DNA from: Eubacteriales bacterium
GTDB lineage: Bacteria > Bacillota > Clostridia > Oscillospirales > Oscillospiraceae
Direction: 5' to 3'
Assembly (NCBI GenBank): GCA_030533415.1
Contig: JAUNJE010000004.1
Coordinates: 47,975-111,974, forward strand
DNA: 64,000 nucleotides
The notes under the pieces were generated by a model. The model saw only the letters and a list, made by a program, of their open reading frames with translations. It was not told where the DNA came from and ran no database searches. The first letter of the stretch is position 1. Each line of letters begins with the position of its first letter. Of the stretch, positions 51,406 through 60,696 are shown one piece after another. Position numbers and translations under genes: made by a program.

Positions 51406-52878
51406 ATGAGAAGATTTCTGCGTGCTGTTTTGATAATTCTGCTGATTTTGGCGCTCATGTTTCTTGTGGGAATCAGCGTTTACCTCGTCACCATTGGGGT
51501 AATCGTGATTGATCCGTCAAAGCTGACGGCATCCGGTGCTCCGGAAGCAACGGCTGCCACGGAGGCCGTGGTTATCCCCACCACCTGGGTCCCGGAAACA
51601 GAGCCGCCCACGGAGCCTGCAGAGGCAGCCGCCACCGCCGGCACCGCGCCTATGGAAAGCACGGAAGCGGCTGCCTTCCACAGTACAGAAGCCACACAGG
51701 TACCGGAGATTCTTTCCACCGCCGATGCCTCGGAAACCATACCGCCAGAAGAAACCGGCGAACCTGTGGAAGCCGCCCTCCTTGCGGATACTGAACCAAT
51801 GGCCGTGGATGCTGCCGAAAGCACGGAGCCTGAAGAAATTGGAGAAACCACGGTTCCCACGGAACCGGCCGAAATCGATGTCACCGAAGCTGTGGAAGTC
51901 CCCATGGTGCCTGACGAACCGGCCATCCCACCCGAAACGGAGGAATTCACCGTCCCACCTGAAACGGTACCTGAGGAGACAGAGCCTTGTCTGCAGCCGC
52001 CCCCTGACCACAGTACGCAAGCCATGGAAGCTACCGAAGAAGTCCCCGCCGATGATGCCGAAGCAGCGGAAGAAGAACCGTCCAAGAGCATGGCCCGCAT
52101 GATTGCGGCCGGTTCCTATCACAGTGTCTGGATAAAATCTGACGGAACCGTGGGCACCGCAGGAAGCATGGAATCCGGCCGGCGGAAAACCTCCCAATGG
52201 ACGGATATCGTGCAGGTTGCCGCATATCATCATACCGTAGGCCTGCGTGCCGATGGAAGCGTCGTCACAGCAGGAGAGATTCCCGGCAAGTTCAATATCT
52301 CCAGCTGGTCGGACATCGTGGACATCGATGCCAGCGCGAATAATACCGTAGGCCTGACCTCTATGGGTACGGTTGTCTGTGAAGGCTATAATACTTATGG
52401 ACAGTGCGATGTATCCGCCTGGACGGATATCGTGGATGTGGCGGCAGGCTACCGAACCACATACGGCCTGAAATACAACGGCACCGTAGTGGCAGCGGGA
52501 AGCAACGCCAACGGACAGCGGGACATGGAAAGCTGGACGGATATCGTCGCCATCAGCGCAGGTGATTACCATATTGTCGGCCTGAAGTCCGACGGGACCG
52601 TAGTGGCGGTGGGGCTGAACAACGCCGGGCAATGTGATGTGGAGGCCTGGAAGGACATCGTCGCCATCAGCGCCGGAAGCGGCCACACCATAGGCTTGCG
52701 GGCGGACGGCACCGTGGTCGCAACAGGCTATAATCAATACGGCCAGTGCAATGTGGGCGGTTGGACGGATATTGTCGCCATCAGCGGCGGCTGCTGCCAT
52801 ACCCTGGGCCTGCGGGCGGACGGCTCCCTGGTGGCTGTCGGCAGCAACGGCTATTCCCAATGCAGCATCAGCGGCTGA
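51406..52878 (+). CDS. Membrane-anchored RCC1-repeat surface protein
   Basis: 490 residues. One TM helix (about 5-30), then about 190 residues rich in Thr, Glu, Pro and Ala (extended stalk). About six to seven RCC1-type repeats of about 40 residues follow, each with W-[TS]-D-I-V, H-T-x-G-L, D-G-[TS]-V-V-A-x-G and G-Q-C-x-V. They should form a beta-propeller outside the membrane. ATG at 51406 has AGAGG upstream. Probably a binding or adhesion protein; ligand unknown. Confidence 0.85.
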   Translation: MRRFLRAVLIILLILALMFLVGISVYLVTIGVIVIDPSKLTASGAPEATAATEAVVIPTTWVPETEPPTEPAEAAATAGTAPMESTEAAAFHSTEATQVPEILSTADASETIPPEETGEPVEAALLADTEPMAVDAAESTEPEEIGETTVPTEPAEIDVTEAVEVPMVPDEPAIPPETEEFTVPPETVPEETEPCLQPPPDHSTQAMEATEEVPADDAEAAEEEPSKSMARMIAAGSYHSVWIKSDGTVGTAGSMESGRRKTSQWTDIVQVAAYHHTVGLRADGSVVTAGEIPGKFNISSWSDIVDIDASANNTVGLTSMGTVVCEGYNTYGQCDVSAWTDIVDVAAGYRTTYGLKYNGTVVAAGSNANGQRDMESWTDIVAISAGDYHIVGLKSDGTVVAVGLNNAGQCDVEAWKDIVAISAGSGHTIGLRADGTVVATGYNQYGQCNVGGWTDIVAISGGCCHTLGLRADGSLVAVGSNGYSQCSISG

Positions 52879-52898
52879 GCCGGTTACGGAAATCTATA

Positions 52899-52942
52899 AA
52901 TCAGGGAACGAAGACCGCAGGCAGCCGCTTCGTTCCCTGATT
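52899..52942 (+). terminator. Long hairpin after the RCC1-repeat gene
   Basis: A perfect 15-bp stem (52899-52913 with 52928-52942) and only a short T stretch after it. It may end or weaken transcription before the next gene, whose ATG is 25 nt downstream. Confidence 0.6.
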
Positions 52943-52966
52943 GTTTGGAAAGGACAGGAACTGTTT

Positions 52967-54025
52967 ATGGAGAAGAAAACGGCGCGGCAGCCCTCAATCC
53001 GGCTGGAGCCTCCCACGTTGAATGCACTGCCCCCCTTTTTTCAGGAGCTGGCCTCCCTGGGATGCCTGACCGGGAACGACGTGCATCGCACAGCCGACGG
53101 ATTCTATTCCGCCTCAAAATCCATTGCTGATATTTTGATTGGCAAAGGAATCACGACTTTCCCCAATTTCCAGGACCAGGAGCGGGATTGCGATAAGTTT
53201 TTTGACGATTGGTATTTATACGCCGTTCCCGGCGGCTGTGGATATGTCTACAGCCTGTTTAAGATGCGGGAACAGGAGCACAACGCCGAAAACGGAGAAA
53301 TCGCAGACGGTGATACCCCCGGCGTGACCGTTTCTTTCATTGAATTCCAAACGGCGTGTTTGAAAGTCTGCTTAGTGTCGCCCACCTTCGCCAACCGAAA
53401 AGCCCTGAACTGGGAGATCGACCGGGTGGTCGCGGCCCGTGGACAGACACACCACAAAGCGCTGAAGGCCTATTTTAACCGTCCAGAAGCGGAAGGCCCC
53501 TATTTGATTGCGGAATTATATGTCAGGTTTCTCGCAAGCCTTGCGCGGGAAGGGTATCTCGCCGTTCCCAAGGACTATGCGGCATTACACCGGAAAGCCG
53601 GCTTCTCCGGCAAAGGGGGAAGGCTTCCCCGCTTCCTGGCCTACAACAACGAAGCCGCGGGATATCCGGTTTGCGACCACGAGAAAATATATATCCGGGA
53701 CCCCGAAGAACTCTCCCCCTATGAAAAATGCGCGCTTCTGGCGACCCATACCGCCGACGTCTCCTTCCATTCCTTTGCCGCCGAAGTGCGTTACCACGCG
53801 CGGTTTCTGGTGTGGTATGCCAAAATACCGCTCCCCCTTGTCGGGAGATCGGTCTATGACAGCGCAATCCGCGCCGATATGACCATCGCTGAAACGGAAC
53901 TGGAAGGCCCCGCCCCGTTCCATAGGCTGAACAGCAAATGGGTCCGGCAGCAGCAAAAATTCCACCCGGAATATTCGCTTTTTTGTGATCCTGAAACTTG
54001 TCAGCGCAAAACCGGCGTAAAGTGA
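52967..54025 (+). CDS. Unrecognised cytoplasmic protein
   Basis: 352 residues, no signal peptide or TM helix. Contains 'PGGCGYVYSLFKMREQEHN', a basic HHKALKAYFN segment and a C-terminal half with many Cys, His and aromatic residues (SPYEKCALLATHTADVSFHS). The start at 52967 has AAAGGA upstream; upstream in-frame sequence overlaps the RCC1 gene. It sits 7 nt before the alkyltransferase-like gene, so a link to DNA damage or nucleic acid handling is possible but unproven. Confidence 0.6.
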   Translation: MEKKTARQPSIRLEPPTLNALPPFFQELASLGCLTGNDVHRTADGFYSASKSIADILIGKGITTFPNFQDQERDCDKFFDDWYLYAVPGGCGYVYSLFKMREQEHNAENGEIADGDTPGVTVSFIEFQTACLKVCLVSPTFANRKALNWEIDRVVAARGQTHHKALKAYFNRPEAEGPYLIAELYVRFLASLAREGYLAVPKDYAALHRKAGFSGKGGRLPRFLAYNNEAAGYPVCDHEKIYIRDPEELSPYEKCALLATHTADVSFHSFAAEVRYHARFLVWYAKIPLPLVGRSVYDSAIRADMTIAETELEGPAPFHRLNSKWVRQQQKFHPEYSLFCDPETCQRKTGVK

Positions 54026-54032
54026 GGAAACC

Positions 54033-54386
54033 ATGACCTTTTACGAGAAAATGCGGGTCGTCTGTCTTGCGGTTCCGGCAGGCCATGTGGCGACCTACGG
54101 CCAAATCGCCATGCTGTGCGGAAAACCGAAGAATTCCAGGCAGGTGGGATACGGCCTGAAAAACGATCTGGCCGGACCGGACATTCCGGCCTTTCGGATT
54201 GTGAACGGCAAGGGCGAACTGAGCGGAGCCAGCCACTTCCAGGTCCCGGACTTACAGCGGCGCCTGCTGGAAGCGGACGGCATCCCGGTGTTCCAAAACG
54301 GTGACAAATGGTGTGTGGACCTAAAAAAATATGGGTGGAAAAGCTCCCTTGAGGATGCAGAACGCTTCAAATCGCAATTCGAATAA
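54033..54386 (+). CDS. Alkyltransferase-like protein (MGMT DNA-binding fold without active-site Cys)
   Basis: 117 residues. The fold's helix and Arg-finger region is YGQIAMLCGKPKNSRQVGYGL. The active-site block reads PAFRIVN, with Ala53 where the MGMT Cys (PCHRV) would be. It therefore cannot transfer alkyl groups. Such ATL proteins bind O6-alkylguanine and recruit nucleotide excision repair. Co-transcribed with the unknown gene upstream. Confidence 0.9.
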   Translation: MTFYEKMRVVCLAVPAGHVATYGQIAMLCGKPKNSRQVGYGLKNDLAGPDIPAFRIVNGKGELSGASHFQVPDLQRRLLEADGIPVFQNGDKWCVDLKKYGWKSSLEDAERFKSQFE

Positions 54387-54429
54387 ACCGGAAATGCCGA
54401 TGGCAGTGGTTTTTCCAAGAAGAATACAG

Positions 54430-54455
54430 AACCCTCCCCAAAACCGGGGAGGGTT
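54430..54455 (+). terminator. Terminator of the ATL operon
   Basis: Perfect 10-bp stem AACCCTCCCC with its complement (54430-54439, 54446-54455) followed by a T-poor TCTATAAT tail. It also precedes the end of the acs cluster from the other side. Confidence 0.65.
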
Positions 54456-54548
54456 CTATAATACGCGAATAGCCTTTTGACAGATGGCCAAGTTTTATCT
54501 TTATGTCATCCGCCAGCTCAGGCATTTTGGGTCTTTACTCCTTCTGTA

Positions 54549-55160
54549 TTACATGTAGCTTTTGATGACAGAGATCAAAATATCCCCCGCCACAACCCGG
54601 TCCTCGGCGGCAAAGCCCTCGGCGAAATTGTCGGAATACAGCACCTGGGCATTGGGCGGGAACTCGTCGTCCCCTTCCCAGACCAGGATCTGCATCCGGT
54701 AACCGCCGATCAGGTCAAACTGGAAGCCAGCGTCGCCATGCTTCAGCGGCAGCGCCCCCATTTTTTCCGCCGCCGCTTTGAACGCGGCCACCCTGGTGCC
54801 AAAGGTAAACGCACTGCGGGTCAGGACCCGGCCGGTATAGGGCTTGATATACATCTCCCCCCAGGGCATTTCCCGGAAGGTCATCCAGGTCCCCGTCCAC
54901 GGAACATCTCTGCTTTCCAGCAGGTACCGCAGCAGAAAGGTCTGGGTCGGCAGCGGCGGCAGCTTGCCTCCGTCCAAGGCCCGAATGGCATAATCCGGAT
55001 GGGAAATGGCAAATTCCCGTCCCAGTAAGTTTACATAAAACTCTTTTCCATCCCACTTGACGCTGCTGAGCCGCTGCTGCACGTCCTGAATTTCCAGTAC
55101 CCGGAATTTCTCCTCATAGTGGGCAAACGGGACTTCTTCCTTATGGTTTTCGATCTGCAT
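54549..55160 (-). CDS. DUF3786 family protein
   Basis: 203 residues. 'LLGREFAISHPDYAIR' and 'PLKHGDAGFQFDLIGGYRMQ' plus 'DDEFPPNAQVLYSDNFAEGFAAEDR' are characteristic of DUF3786. Homologues occur widely in anaerobes near acetyl-CoA synthase and corrinoid genes. No catalytic role is established. The ATG at 55160 has GAGG upstream. Last gene of the acs cluster. Confidence 0.8.
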   Translation of the reverse strand: MQIENHKEEVPFAHYEEKFRVLEIQDVQQRLSSVKWDGKEFYVNLLGREFAISHPDYAIRALDGGKLPPLPTQTFLLRYLLESRDVPWTGTWMTFREMPWGEMYIKPYTGRVLTRSAFTFGTRVAAFKAAAEKMGALPLKHGDAGFQFDLIGGYRMQILVWEGDDEFPPNAQVLYSDNFAEGFAAEDRVVAGDILISVIKSYM

Positions 55161-55169
55161 AGCCACCTC

Positions 55170-55550
55170 TTACTCGTGCAGCTCCAGCGGCAGGCCATCG
55201 GGGTCATAGAAGAACGCAATGCGCTTACCGTTGGAGGCGTTGATCATAACGGGATCAGTCTCGATGCCCAGGGCATTCAGCTCCGCAATGGTCTTGTCCA
55301 GATCGGGGGCGTGAAAGCAAAGGTGCCACACGCCGCAGGGCAAAGGCTTTCCGGGGTTGGCCGGGGGATTCTTTTTCCCAAAAATCTCCAGCATACAGTT
55401 GTTCAGCCGTACTTCCAGCTTGATATCGTTCTGCGCCTCCCGGTGCTCCTCCCGGATGACTGCAAAGCCCAGCTTGTTCACATAGAAATCCTTGGACTTT
55501 TCATAGTCAGAAACGATAATGGCAACATGATGCAAATTTTCAACGATCAT
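55170..55550 (-). CDS. VOC/glyoxalase-superfamily protein (copy 2)
   Basis: 126 residues. Two beta-alpha-beta-beta-beta repeats; metal-ligand candidates His8, the middle Glu of NCMLEIFG, His in VWHLCFH, and Glu in PLELHE at the end. Very similar to the gene just upstream, so a tandem duplication. VOC enzymes use a divalent metal; a lactoylglutathione-lyase-like or methylmalonyl-CoA-epimerase-like role is open. Confidence 0.88.
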   Translation of the reverse strand: MIVENLHHVAIIVSDYEKSKDFYVNKLGFAVIREEHREAQNDIKLEVRLNNCMLEIFGKKNPPANPGKPLPCGVWHLCFHAPDLDKTIAELNALGIETDPVMINASNGKRIAFFYDPDGLPLELHE

Positions 55551-55562
55551 GGTGTTTCTCCT

Positions 55563-55946
55563 TCATTCATGTAATTCCAGCGGCAGCCCGTCAGGGTCCC
55601 GGAAAAAGGTCATCCGCCCGCCCGTATAGGGGTCTGTCCGAACCGGCTCCGTGGCAATGCCCATGGTGTTCAGTTCCTTCGCCGCCTCCTCCACATCCGC
55701 CACCCGGAAGGCCAGATGCCGCAGGCCCCTGGCTTCGGGATTGGTCACCCGCTGGGGCGGATTTTCCATCACAAACAGCTCTACCTCTACGCCGCCTTCC
55801 ATCTCCAGGGTTAGGATATAGTCCCGCCGTTCCTTCCGGTAGACCTCCCGCACCAGGGGCAGTCCAAGCTTATTGACGTAGAAGTCCTTCGCCTTTTCGT
55901 AATCGGATGCGATGATCGCCACATGGTACACAGCATTCAGCTTCAT
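55563..55946 (-). CDS. VOC/glyoxalase-superfamily protein (copy 1)
   Basis: 127 residues. His8, Glu in VEVELF, His in LRHLAF and the last Glu in PLELHE are the expected metal ligands. It begins 1 nt after the RACo stop, so it is co-translated with the acs cluster. Shares 'FYVNKLG', 'ASDYEKAKDFY'-type and DPDGLPLELHE blocks with copy 2. Confidence 0.88.
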   Translation of the reverse strand: MKLNAVYHVAIIASDYEKAKDFYVNKLGLPLVREVYRKERRDYILTLEMEGGVEVELFVMENPPQRVTNPEARGLRHLAFRVADVEEAAKELNTMGIATEPVRTDPYTGGRMTFFRDPDGLPLELHE

Positions 55947-55947
55947 C

Positions 55948-57873
55948 TCACATCTCCTGCCGGCTGTGGGGGAACAGCCGGGAATCGGTGTGGGGAATAA
56001 AGCAGGCGGCCACGAAGGAATCCATGTAACCGGGATGGGTGCTCAGCTCCAGATAGGTCATGTTGGCAGCCACCTCCGCCGTCTTGGCGGCGGCTTCATC
56101 GCTCATGACCATGGCATAAGCGCCGGTCAGGGAGGAATTGCCGATATACTGGAATTTATCCAGCTCCACATCCGGGAACATGCCGATATTAACGGCGTTT
56201 TTCATGTTGATGCCGCTGCCGATGCCGCCTGCCACATAGACCTTGTCGATCATGTCCACGGTCATGTCCACGGATTGCAGCAGCGTGTCAATGGCGGAGA
56301 AAATGGCGCCCTTGGCCCGGATGAAATTGTCAATATCCACTTCGTTCAGGGAAACCTCCCGTCCCGTCTCGGACGCTTCCGGCATGGCTACCACATAGCG
56401 TCCCATGCCGTGGGCATCCCGCCGGACCCGTTCCCCTTCCCGGACAAACAGGCCCTTGGCATTGATGATCCCGCAGCGGAACAGTTCGGAAATCAGGTCA
56501 ATGATGCCGCTTCCGCAGATGCCCACGCACTTCTGCCCCTCATCTCCGATGATGGACAGCGTTGGCTCCATGGTCACCTTGTCAATGGTGCAGGCTTCCA
56601 CAGCGCCGTCGGTGGCACGCATGCCGCAGGAAATGTCGCCGCCCTCAAAGGCAGGGCCGGCGGAGCAGGCACAGCTCATCAGGAAATCCCGGTTGCCAAA
56701 TACGATTTCGCCGTTGGTGCCCAAGTCGATGAACAGGCTCATTTCATCCTTGTCCCAGATACCCGAAGCAAGGGTGCCGGCCGTAATATCGCCGCCCACA
56801 TAGGAGCCGATGTTGGGGGCAATCATAACAGGGGCGAGGGGATTGGCGGGAAGCTTCAAATCCCCGGCCAAAAGGCCCTCCCAGCCAAAAAAGCTGGGGA
56901 TATAGGGTTCCATCCGGACAGGCTCGGCATCCACGCCCACAAACAGGTGGTTCATGGTGGTGTTGGCGCCTACGGACAGCCGAAGGATGCTCCGGGCGGA
57001 AATTCCGGCGGACTTGCACAGGCTTGCGATGATGGGCGTCAGTGTCTCCTTAATGATGGCGTCCTGGAGCTTTTTCCGGCCGCCGGGCTTGCCCTGTTCG
57101 ATGATGCGGTTGATGACGTCCGCGCCATAACGGATCTGGCCGTTGCCGGAGGAGCCTTTTGCCAGCAGCTTGCCGCTGGTCAGGTCCGTCAGCACCATGG
57201 TCACGGTGGTGGTGCCGATGTCAATGGCACAGCCTACGATAGCAGTATCCTCCGCGCCGCAGATTTCCATGCACCGGAAGGCATCGCCTGCCAGCTCTCC
57301 CTTGACGGTGACGTTAAAATTGTGCTCCCGGAGGGTAGCGGCCAGCTTTACCATGACGCAGAAAGGGATCTCCACCTTTTCCACGCCTAAAGCTTCCTGG
57401 ACCGCCCAGGTCAGGCGCTCGTTATCCGGCATGGTGTCCTCCAGTGAAGGTTCCGCCATGGTGACGGTAACGGCCCGGTAGTTATTGACAAAATGGATCC
57501 CGCTTTCCCGCAGCTGGCTCTGGCAGTCCTCAAAAATGGCGATTTCCTTGGGACTGCTTAAATCGGCGGTTTTCATGCGGGACTGGTAGGCGCTGGCAAT
57601 GTCGGGGACAAAAACGGTGCAGTCTCCCCGGACCCTGCTGTTGCAGGACAGGCGCCAGCCCGCCTCATATTCCTCGTCCGTGATATGGCGGCTCTGGAGG
57701 GACTCCACTTTCCCCTCCACTAGCTTCACGCGGCACTTGCCGCAGGAGCCGTTGCCGGAGCAGGGGGCGTCAATGGCCACATTGGCCCGGCGGGCCAGTT
57801 CCAGCAGATTATCACCGGCGTTGCATTCAATGGTTACGGGGCTTGCGCCCTCGATTTGGAAGGTTACTCTCAT
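55948..57873 (-). CDS. acsV: Reductive activator of corrinoid protein (RACo)
   Basis: 641 residues. N-terminal [2Fe-2S] ferredoxin domain with Cys38-X5-Cys44-X2-Cys47-X29-Cys77. A middle domain and a C-terminal ASKHA ATPase domain (VGCAIDIGTTTVTMVL, FIDLGTNGEIV, 'VAGGIGSGINMKNAVN') follow. It uses ATP to reduce inactive Co(II) corrinoid of the corrinoid iron-sulfur protein back to Co(I). It lies downstream of acsB in the acs operon, as in acetogens. Confidence 0.93.
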   Translation of the reverse strand: MRVTFQIEGASPVTIECNAGDNLLELARRANVAIDAPCSGNGSCGKCRVKLVEGKVESLQSRHITDEEYEAGWRLSCNSRVRGDCTVFVPDIASAYQSRMKTADLSSPKEIAIFEDCQSQLRESGIHFVNNYRAVTVTMAEPSLEDTMPDNERLTWAVQEALGVEKVEIPFCVMVKLAATLREHNFNVTVKGELAGDAFRCMEICGAEDTAIVGCAIDIGTTTVTMVLTDLTSGKLLAKGSSGNGQIRYGADVINRIIEQGKPGGRKKLQDAIIKETLTPIIASLCKSAGISARSILRLSVGANTTMNHLFVGVDAEPVRMEPYIPSFFGWEGLLAGDLKLPANPLAPVMIAPNIGSYVGGDITAGTLASGIWDKDEMSLFIDLGTNGEIVFGNRDFLMSCACSAGPAFEGGDISCGMRATDGAVEACTIDKVTMEPTLSIIGDEGQKCVGICGSGIIDLISELFRCGIINAKGLFVREGERVRRDAHGMGRYVVAMPEASETGREVSLNEVDIDNFIRAKGAIFSAIDTLLQSVDMTVDMIDKVYVAGGIGSGINMKNAVNIGMFPDVELDKFQYIGNSSLTGAYAMVMSDEAAAKTAEVAANMTYLELSTHPGYMDSFVAACFIPHTDSRLFPHSRQEM

Positions 57874-57916
57874 AAACTAGATTTCCTTTCGGGTGAATTT
57901 GCCCAGGAAGCAAAGG

Positions 57917-57940
57917 GGCGCGGCGGTTGCCCGCCGCGCC
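57917..57940 (-). other. Intercistronic GC hairpin
   Basis: Perfect 10-bp stem GGCGCGGCGG with its complement and a TTGC loop, between acsB and acsV. No T-run on the transcribed side. Probably an mRNA processing or stabilising element that separates the AcsB and AcsV expression levels. Confidence 0.55.
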
Positions 57941-58045
57941 GGGTTTTATTTCCATCGACTACCGCACAGCGCACCGCGCGGTACCCAGGAAGCGCAACAA
58001 CTTTTAGTGAAGCACGTTACGAATTGTATGCAGCGGCCCGCCGCA

Positions 58046-60172
58046 TTACATCAGAGGCTCCATGGACAGAACGGGATGGTTCTTCTCGGTCAGCCAGTTC
58101 AGCAGCTCTTCACAGTCGGTGGTGATGGTCTCATCGGCCACCATATCGGTGAAGTTCTCAATGCCGTACAGCTCCATAGCGGTCTTATTCAGGCGCTCTG
58201 CCACATCATCCTTCAGTTCCTTGGGCATCCAGACGATACGCTCGATGCCGCCTTCCGCGGCGATAAACTTCTTGGAAGAGATGAAATGACGTCCATGGCC
58301 CATATAGCCGGGAGTTTGAACACCACCGCCGGTGCAGGAGGCCAGTTCGCCGAAGGTCATGCCGGCAGGGGTCATACCCTTGAATTCCCGGTTGACCACG
58401 ATAAAGCCGTTGGACATCGGCTCGATGCCGCAGATACACTCGAAGCAGCCGCAGGAGGTCATGGGGTCCTCCAGGATGGAGTACAGGGTCACGGTCTCCA
58501 CGGCGCCATGGGTGGCTTCGTGAATGGCCTTGTCAACAGTGGTGAAACGGCCGGTACGCTCGTCGGTGCAGCCTTCCTTCAGGATGGGCTGGCAGGGACC
58601 GTTGGCATTCAGCTCATAAGTAGCCTTGGCATCCAGCCAGCTGACAGCGCCGCACAGGCCCAGCCGCTCAGGCGTCACCACGCAGCAGTGGGCAGGGGCA
58701 AAGGACTGGCACAGGATGCAGGTGTAGTAGCGGTCAACGGCCTCGTCGGTCATGGATGCCAGACGGTCGTCACGCTGGTTGTAGCGGGGCATAGCCACCT
58801 CATCACGGAACTTAGCGGCTTCCGCAGGATCGGTGATCAGCGTGACCTGGCACTTGTCCACAACGGCGTCGAACTCGTCCATGATCATGACATACAGCAC
58901 CTCCGCGAAGTGCTTCATGGTCAGGCCCGCCTCAAAAGCGGCGTTGGAAACGCGGACACGAACCTGGTTGCGCTGGCCGGTGTGCATGACGCCTTCCATG
59001 TAGTTGAACCAGGCGTGGAACTTCCGCTCGATAACAGATTCAAAGTCCACCTGCATCTTCTTACCGGCAACCTCCACATAAGTGGCCAGGGCCAGCTCCT
59101 TGGCATCGGCAAGATCGGGTCCAATGATGGTGATTTTGTGGTCCTCGATCTCATTCAGCTCCCGCATGACCACCAGCTCTGCGGTGGGATTCTTGGAGGA
59201 CCAGCATTCATTGTGCATGTCGGCCTTGCGGATGATCTCACCTTCAAAGGCAGCGGCAAAGGCCACGGGGATGGGCAGCTCCTTGACCTTGATCTTGATG
59301 CCCCGCAGCTCCAGGGACTTCTTGACCGTATCGGCATGGTCGCAGACAGACTCCAACGCACCGGGAACCTGGTTCTCTCCCAGGTCGATGTCCACGATCA
59401 CAGGGAAGCCCAGCGCGATGGCGCCGGCACCGGCGGAGACAACGACAGCGTCGATGGCGCCGAAGGTGTTGACAAAAGCAGGCACACGGTTTTTGGTGTA
59501 ATCCAGCAGGCCGGCCAGATTGCCGGGCTGGACATTGCCGAAAATCAGAGCGGCGCGGATCGCCACGGTCACAACATGGATCACAGAGGTCACATCATGG
59601 CCCAGAGGGATCACACGAAGCTCCAGGCCCATCTTGACGCCGCCCTCGGCACACTGCTCGATGACATCCCCCACCAGGAAGGTCATAATGCCCTTGGACT
59701 GGTAATCCTTGACCACCTTAACCACGTCGGCGGCGTTCTCGGCCTTGCCCAGCACAACAGCAACGCCGGGGATATCTCCGGTAACCAGGGGAACGCCCAG
59801 GGAGCGGATGATGGGATCGGGAACGAAGCCGATGCCGCTTTCATTGCTGTAGGGGTCGCCGCCCTCCACGTATTTCAGGCCTTCAATGATCTCAGCGCCC
59901 ACAGCGGTGGCGAGTCCGGCATTCAGGGCCTGCCCCAGATCCTCCTGGTTGGTGATCAGGCTCTTCAGTACGCCCACACAGGCGGGCAGGTCGCCCAGAG
60001 TTTTCACCTTCACGCCGGTAGCTGCATAAATGGTGGGGAAAAAGTATGCGGTATCGGGGAAGGCAATTTCTTTTTCTGCGCCGTACTTGGCAATGGCATC
60101 GTTGACCGCGCCTTCGGTCAGGCCGGCAACGGCATTGGAGCCGCCATAGATCAGATCGGTTAATACACTCAT
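58046..60172 (-). CDS. acsB: CO dehydrogenase/acetyl-CoA synthase, acetyl-CoA synthase subunit
   Basis: 708 residues, close to the 729 of Moorella AcsB. A-cluster ligands are all present: Cys485, Cys488, Cys497 and Cys507 (CILCQSFAPAHCC...GLCG) and Cys574-Gly-Cys576 in SCGCFE for the proximal and distal nickel. 'GMTPAGMTFGELASCTGGG' and the PxM C-terminus are family blocks. It joins CO, the methyl group from the corrinoid protein and CoA to acetyl-CoA. Start at 60172 with GGGAGG upstream. Confidence 0.96.
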   Translation of the reverse strand: MSVLTDLIYGGSNAVAGLTEGAVNDAIAKYGAEKEIAFPDTAYFFPTIYAATGVKVKTLGDLPACVGVLKSLITNQEDLGQALNAGLATAVGAEIIEGLKYVEGGDPYSNESGIGFVPDPIIRSLGVPLVTGDIPGVAVVLGKAENAADVVKVVKDYQSKGIMTFLVGDVIEQCAEGGVKMGLELRVIPLGHDVTSVIHVVTVAIRAALIFGNVQPGNLAGLLDYTKNRVPAFVNTFGAIDAVVVSAGAGAIALGFPVIVDIDLGENQVPGALESVCDHADTVKKSLELRGIKIKVKELPIPVAFAAAFEGEIIRKADMHNECWSSKNPTAELVVMRELNEIEDHKITIIGPDLADAKELALATYVEVAGKKMQVDFESVIERKFHAWFNYMEGVMHTGQRNQVRVRVSNAAFEAGLTMKHFAEVLYVMIMDEFDAVVDKCQVTLITDPAEAAKFRDEVAMPRYNQRDDRLASMTDEAVDRYYTCILCQSFAPAHCCVVTPERLGLCGAVSWLDAKATYELNANGPCQPILKEGCTDERTGRFTTVDKAIHEATHGAVETVTLYSILEDPMTSCGCFECICGIEPMSNGFIVVNREFKGMTPAGMTFGELASCTGGGVQTPGYMGHGRHFISSKKFIAAEGGIERIVWMPKELKDDVAERLNKTAMELYGIENFTDMVADETITTDCEELLNWLTEKNHPVLSMEPLM

Positions 60173-60247
60173 GTAAATTCCTCCCAAAATAAAATACAAA
60201 GTCAATTTATATTAAGCCCACTGGGCCGAATATACAAGGTTATTGGG

Positions 60248-60661
60248 TTACTTCTTTTTTCTTATCTTCGTTTTCAGCTGCTTTGCCAGCTCCGCAAATT
60301 CCCCGCAGGTATTATAAACCGTGTATTCCTTTTCCGCCTTAACGGTCAGGCTTACCATTTTGGGGACGGAGGCGGTTGTTTTGCCGGAACTGTCCAGCCC
60401 GCGCAGGCCCTTGATTTTGGCAAAGGGATAGGCTATGAACCCCTCCCTGGTCTCAACCAGCAGGCGGCGGGAGGTCAGGATGCAGCGGCCGCCCCGGTTG
60501 GGGCACACCACCTTCACAGTCTCTCTGGGCTGAAGCACGGTTTCCAGTTTTCGGGTAAAATCCCGCTCTTTTCGTTTTTTTCTTTTGATTACGGCAGACC
60601 GGATCGCCAGCAGCAGGGCCGCTGCCAGGGCAACCGCCAGCATATACTGCCAGGTTTCCAT
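60248..60661 (-). CDS. Small membrane-anchored PH-like protein, unknown
   Basis: 137 residues. N-terminal TM helix (about 7-24), basic KRKKRKER segment, then a PH/YokE-like domain with 'CILTSRRLLVETREGFIAYP' typical of bacterial PH-like folds. The start at 60661 has AAAGGA upstream. It is inserted between the AcsC-AcsE fusion and acsB, an unusual place; a membrane-docking role for the complex is a guess. Confidence 0.7.
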   Translation of the reverse strand: METWQYMLAVALAAALLLAIRSAVIKRKKRKERDFTRKLETVLQPRETVKVVCPNRGGRCILTSRRLLVETREGFIAYPFAKIKGLRGLDSSGKTTASVPKMVSLTVKAEKEYTVYNTCGEFAELAKQLKTKIRKKK

Positions 60662-60696
60662 CGTTTTGTCCTTTCGGTTACGGAAATATGCAAAGT

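Noticed and set aside
51540-52100. Tandem repeat-like DNA in the Thr/Glu/Pro-rich stalk, considered as a CRISPR or satellite array
   Set aside because: Repeats are coding, irregular in length and lie in one continuous reading frame; no constant repeat-spacer structure.
57893-58046. Possible small gene between acsV and acsB
   Set aside because: Only a GC-rich hairpin and short frames without a ribosome binding site.
57893-60163. 756-residue open frame on the plus strand
   Set aside because: Exactly antisense to acsB, whose motifs are unambiguous. Long antisense frames are common in this GC-rich coding DNA.
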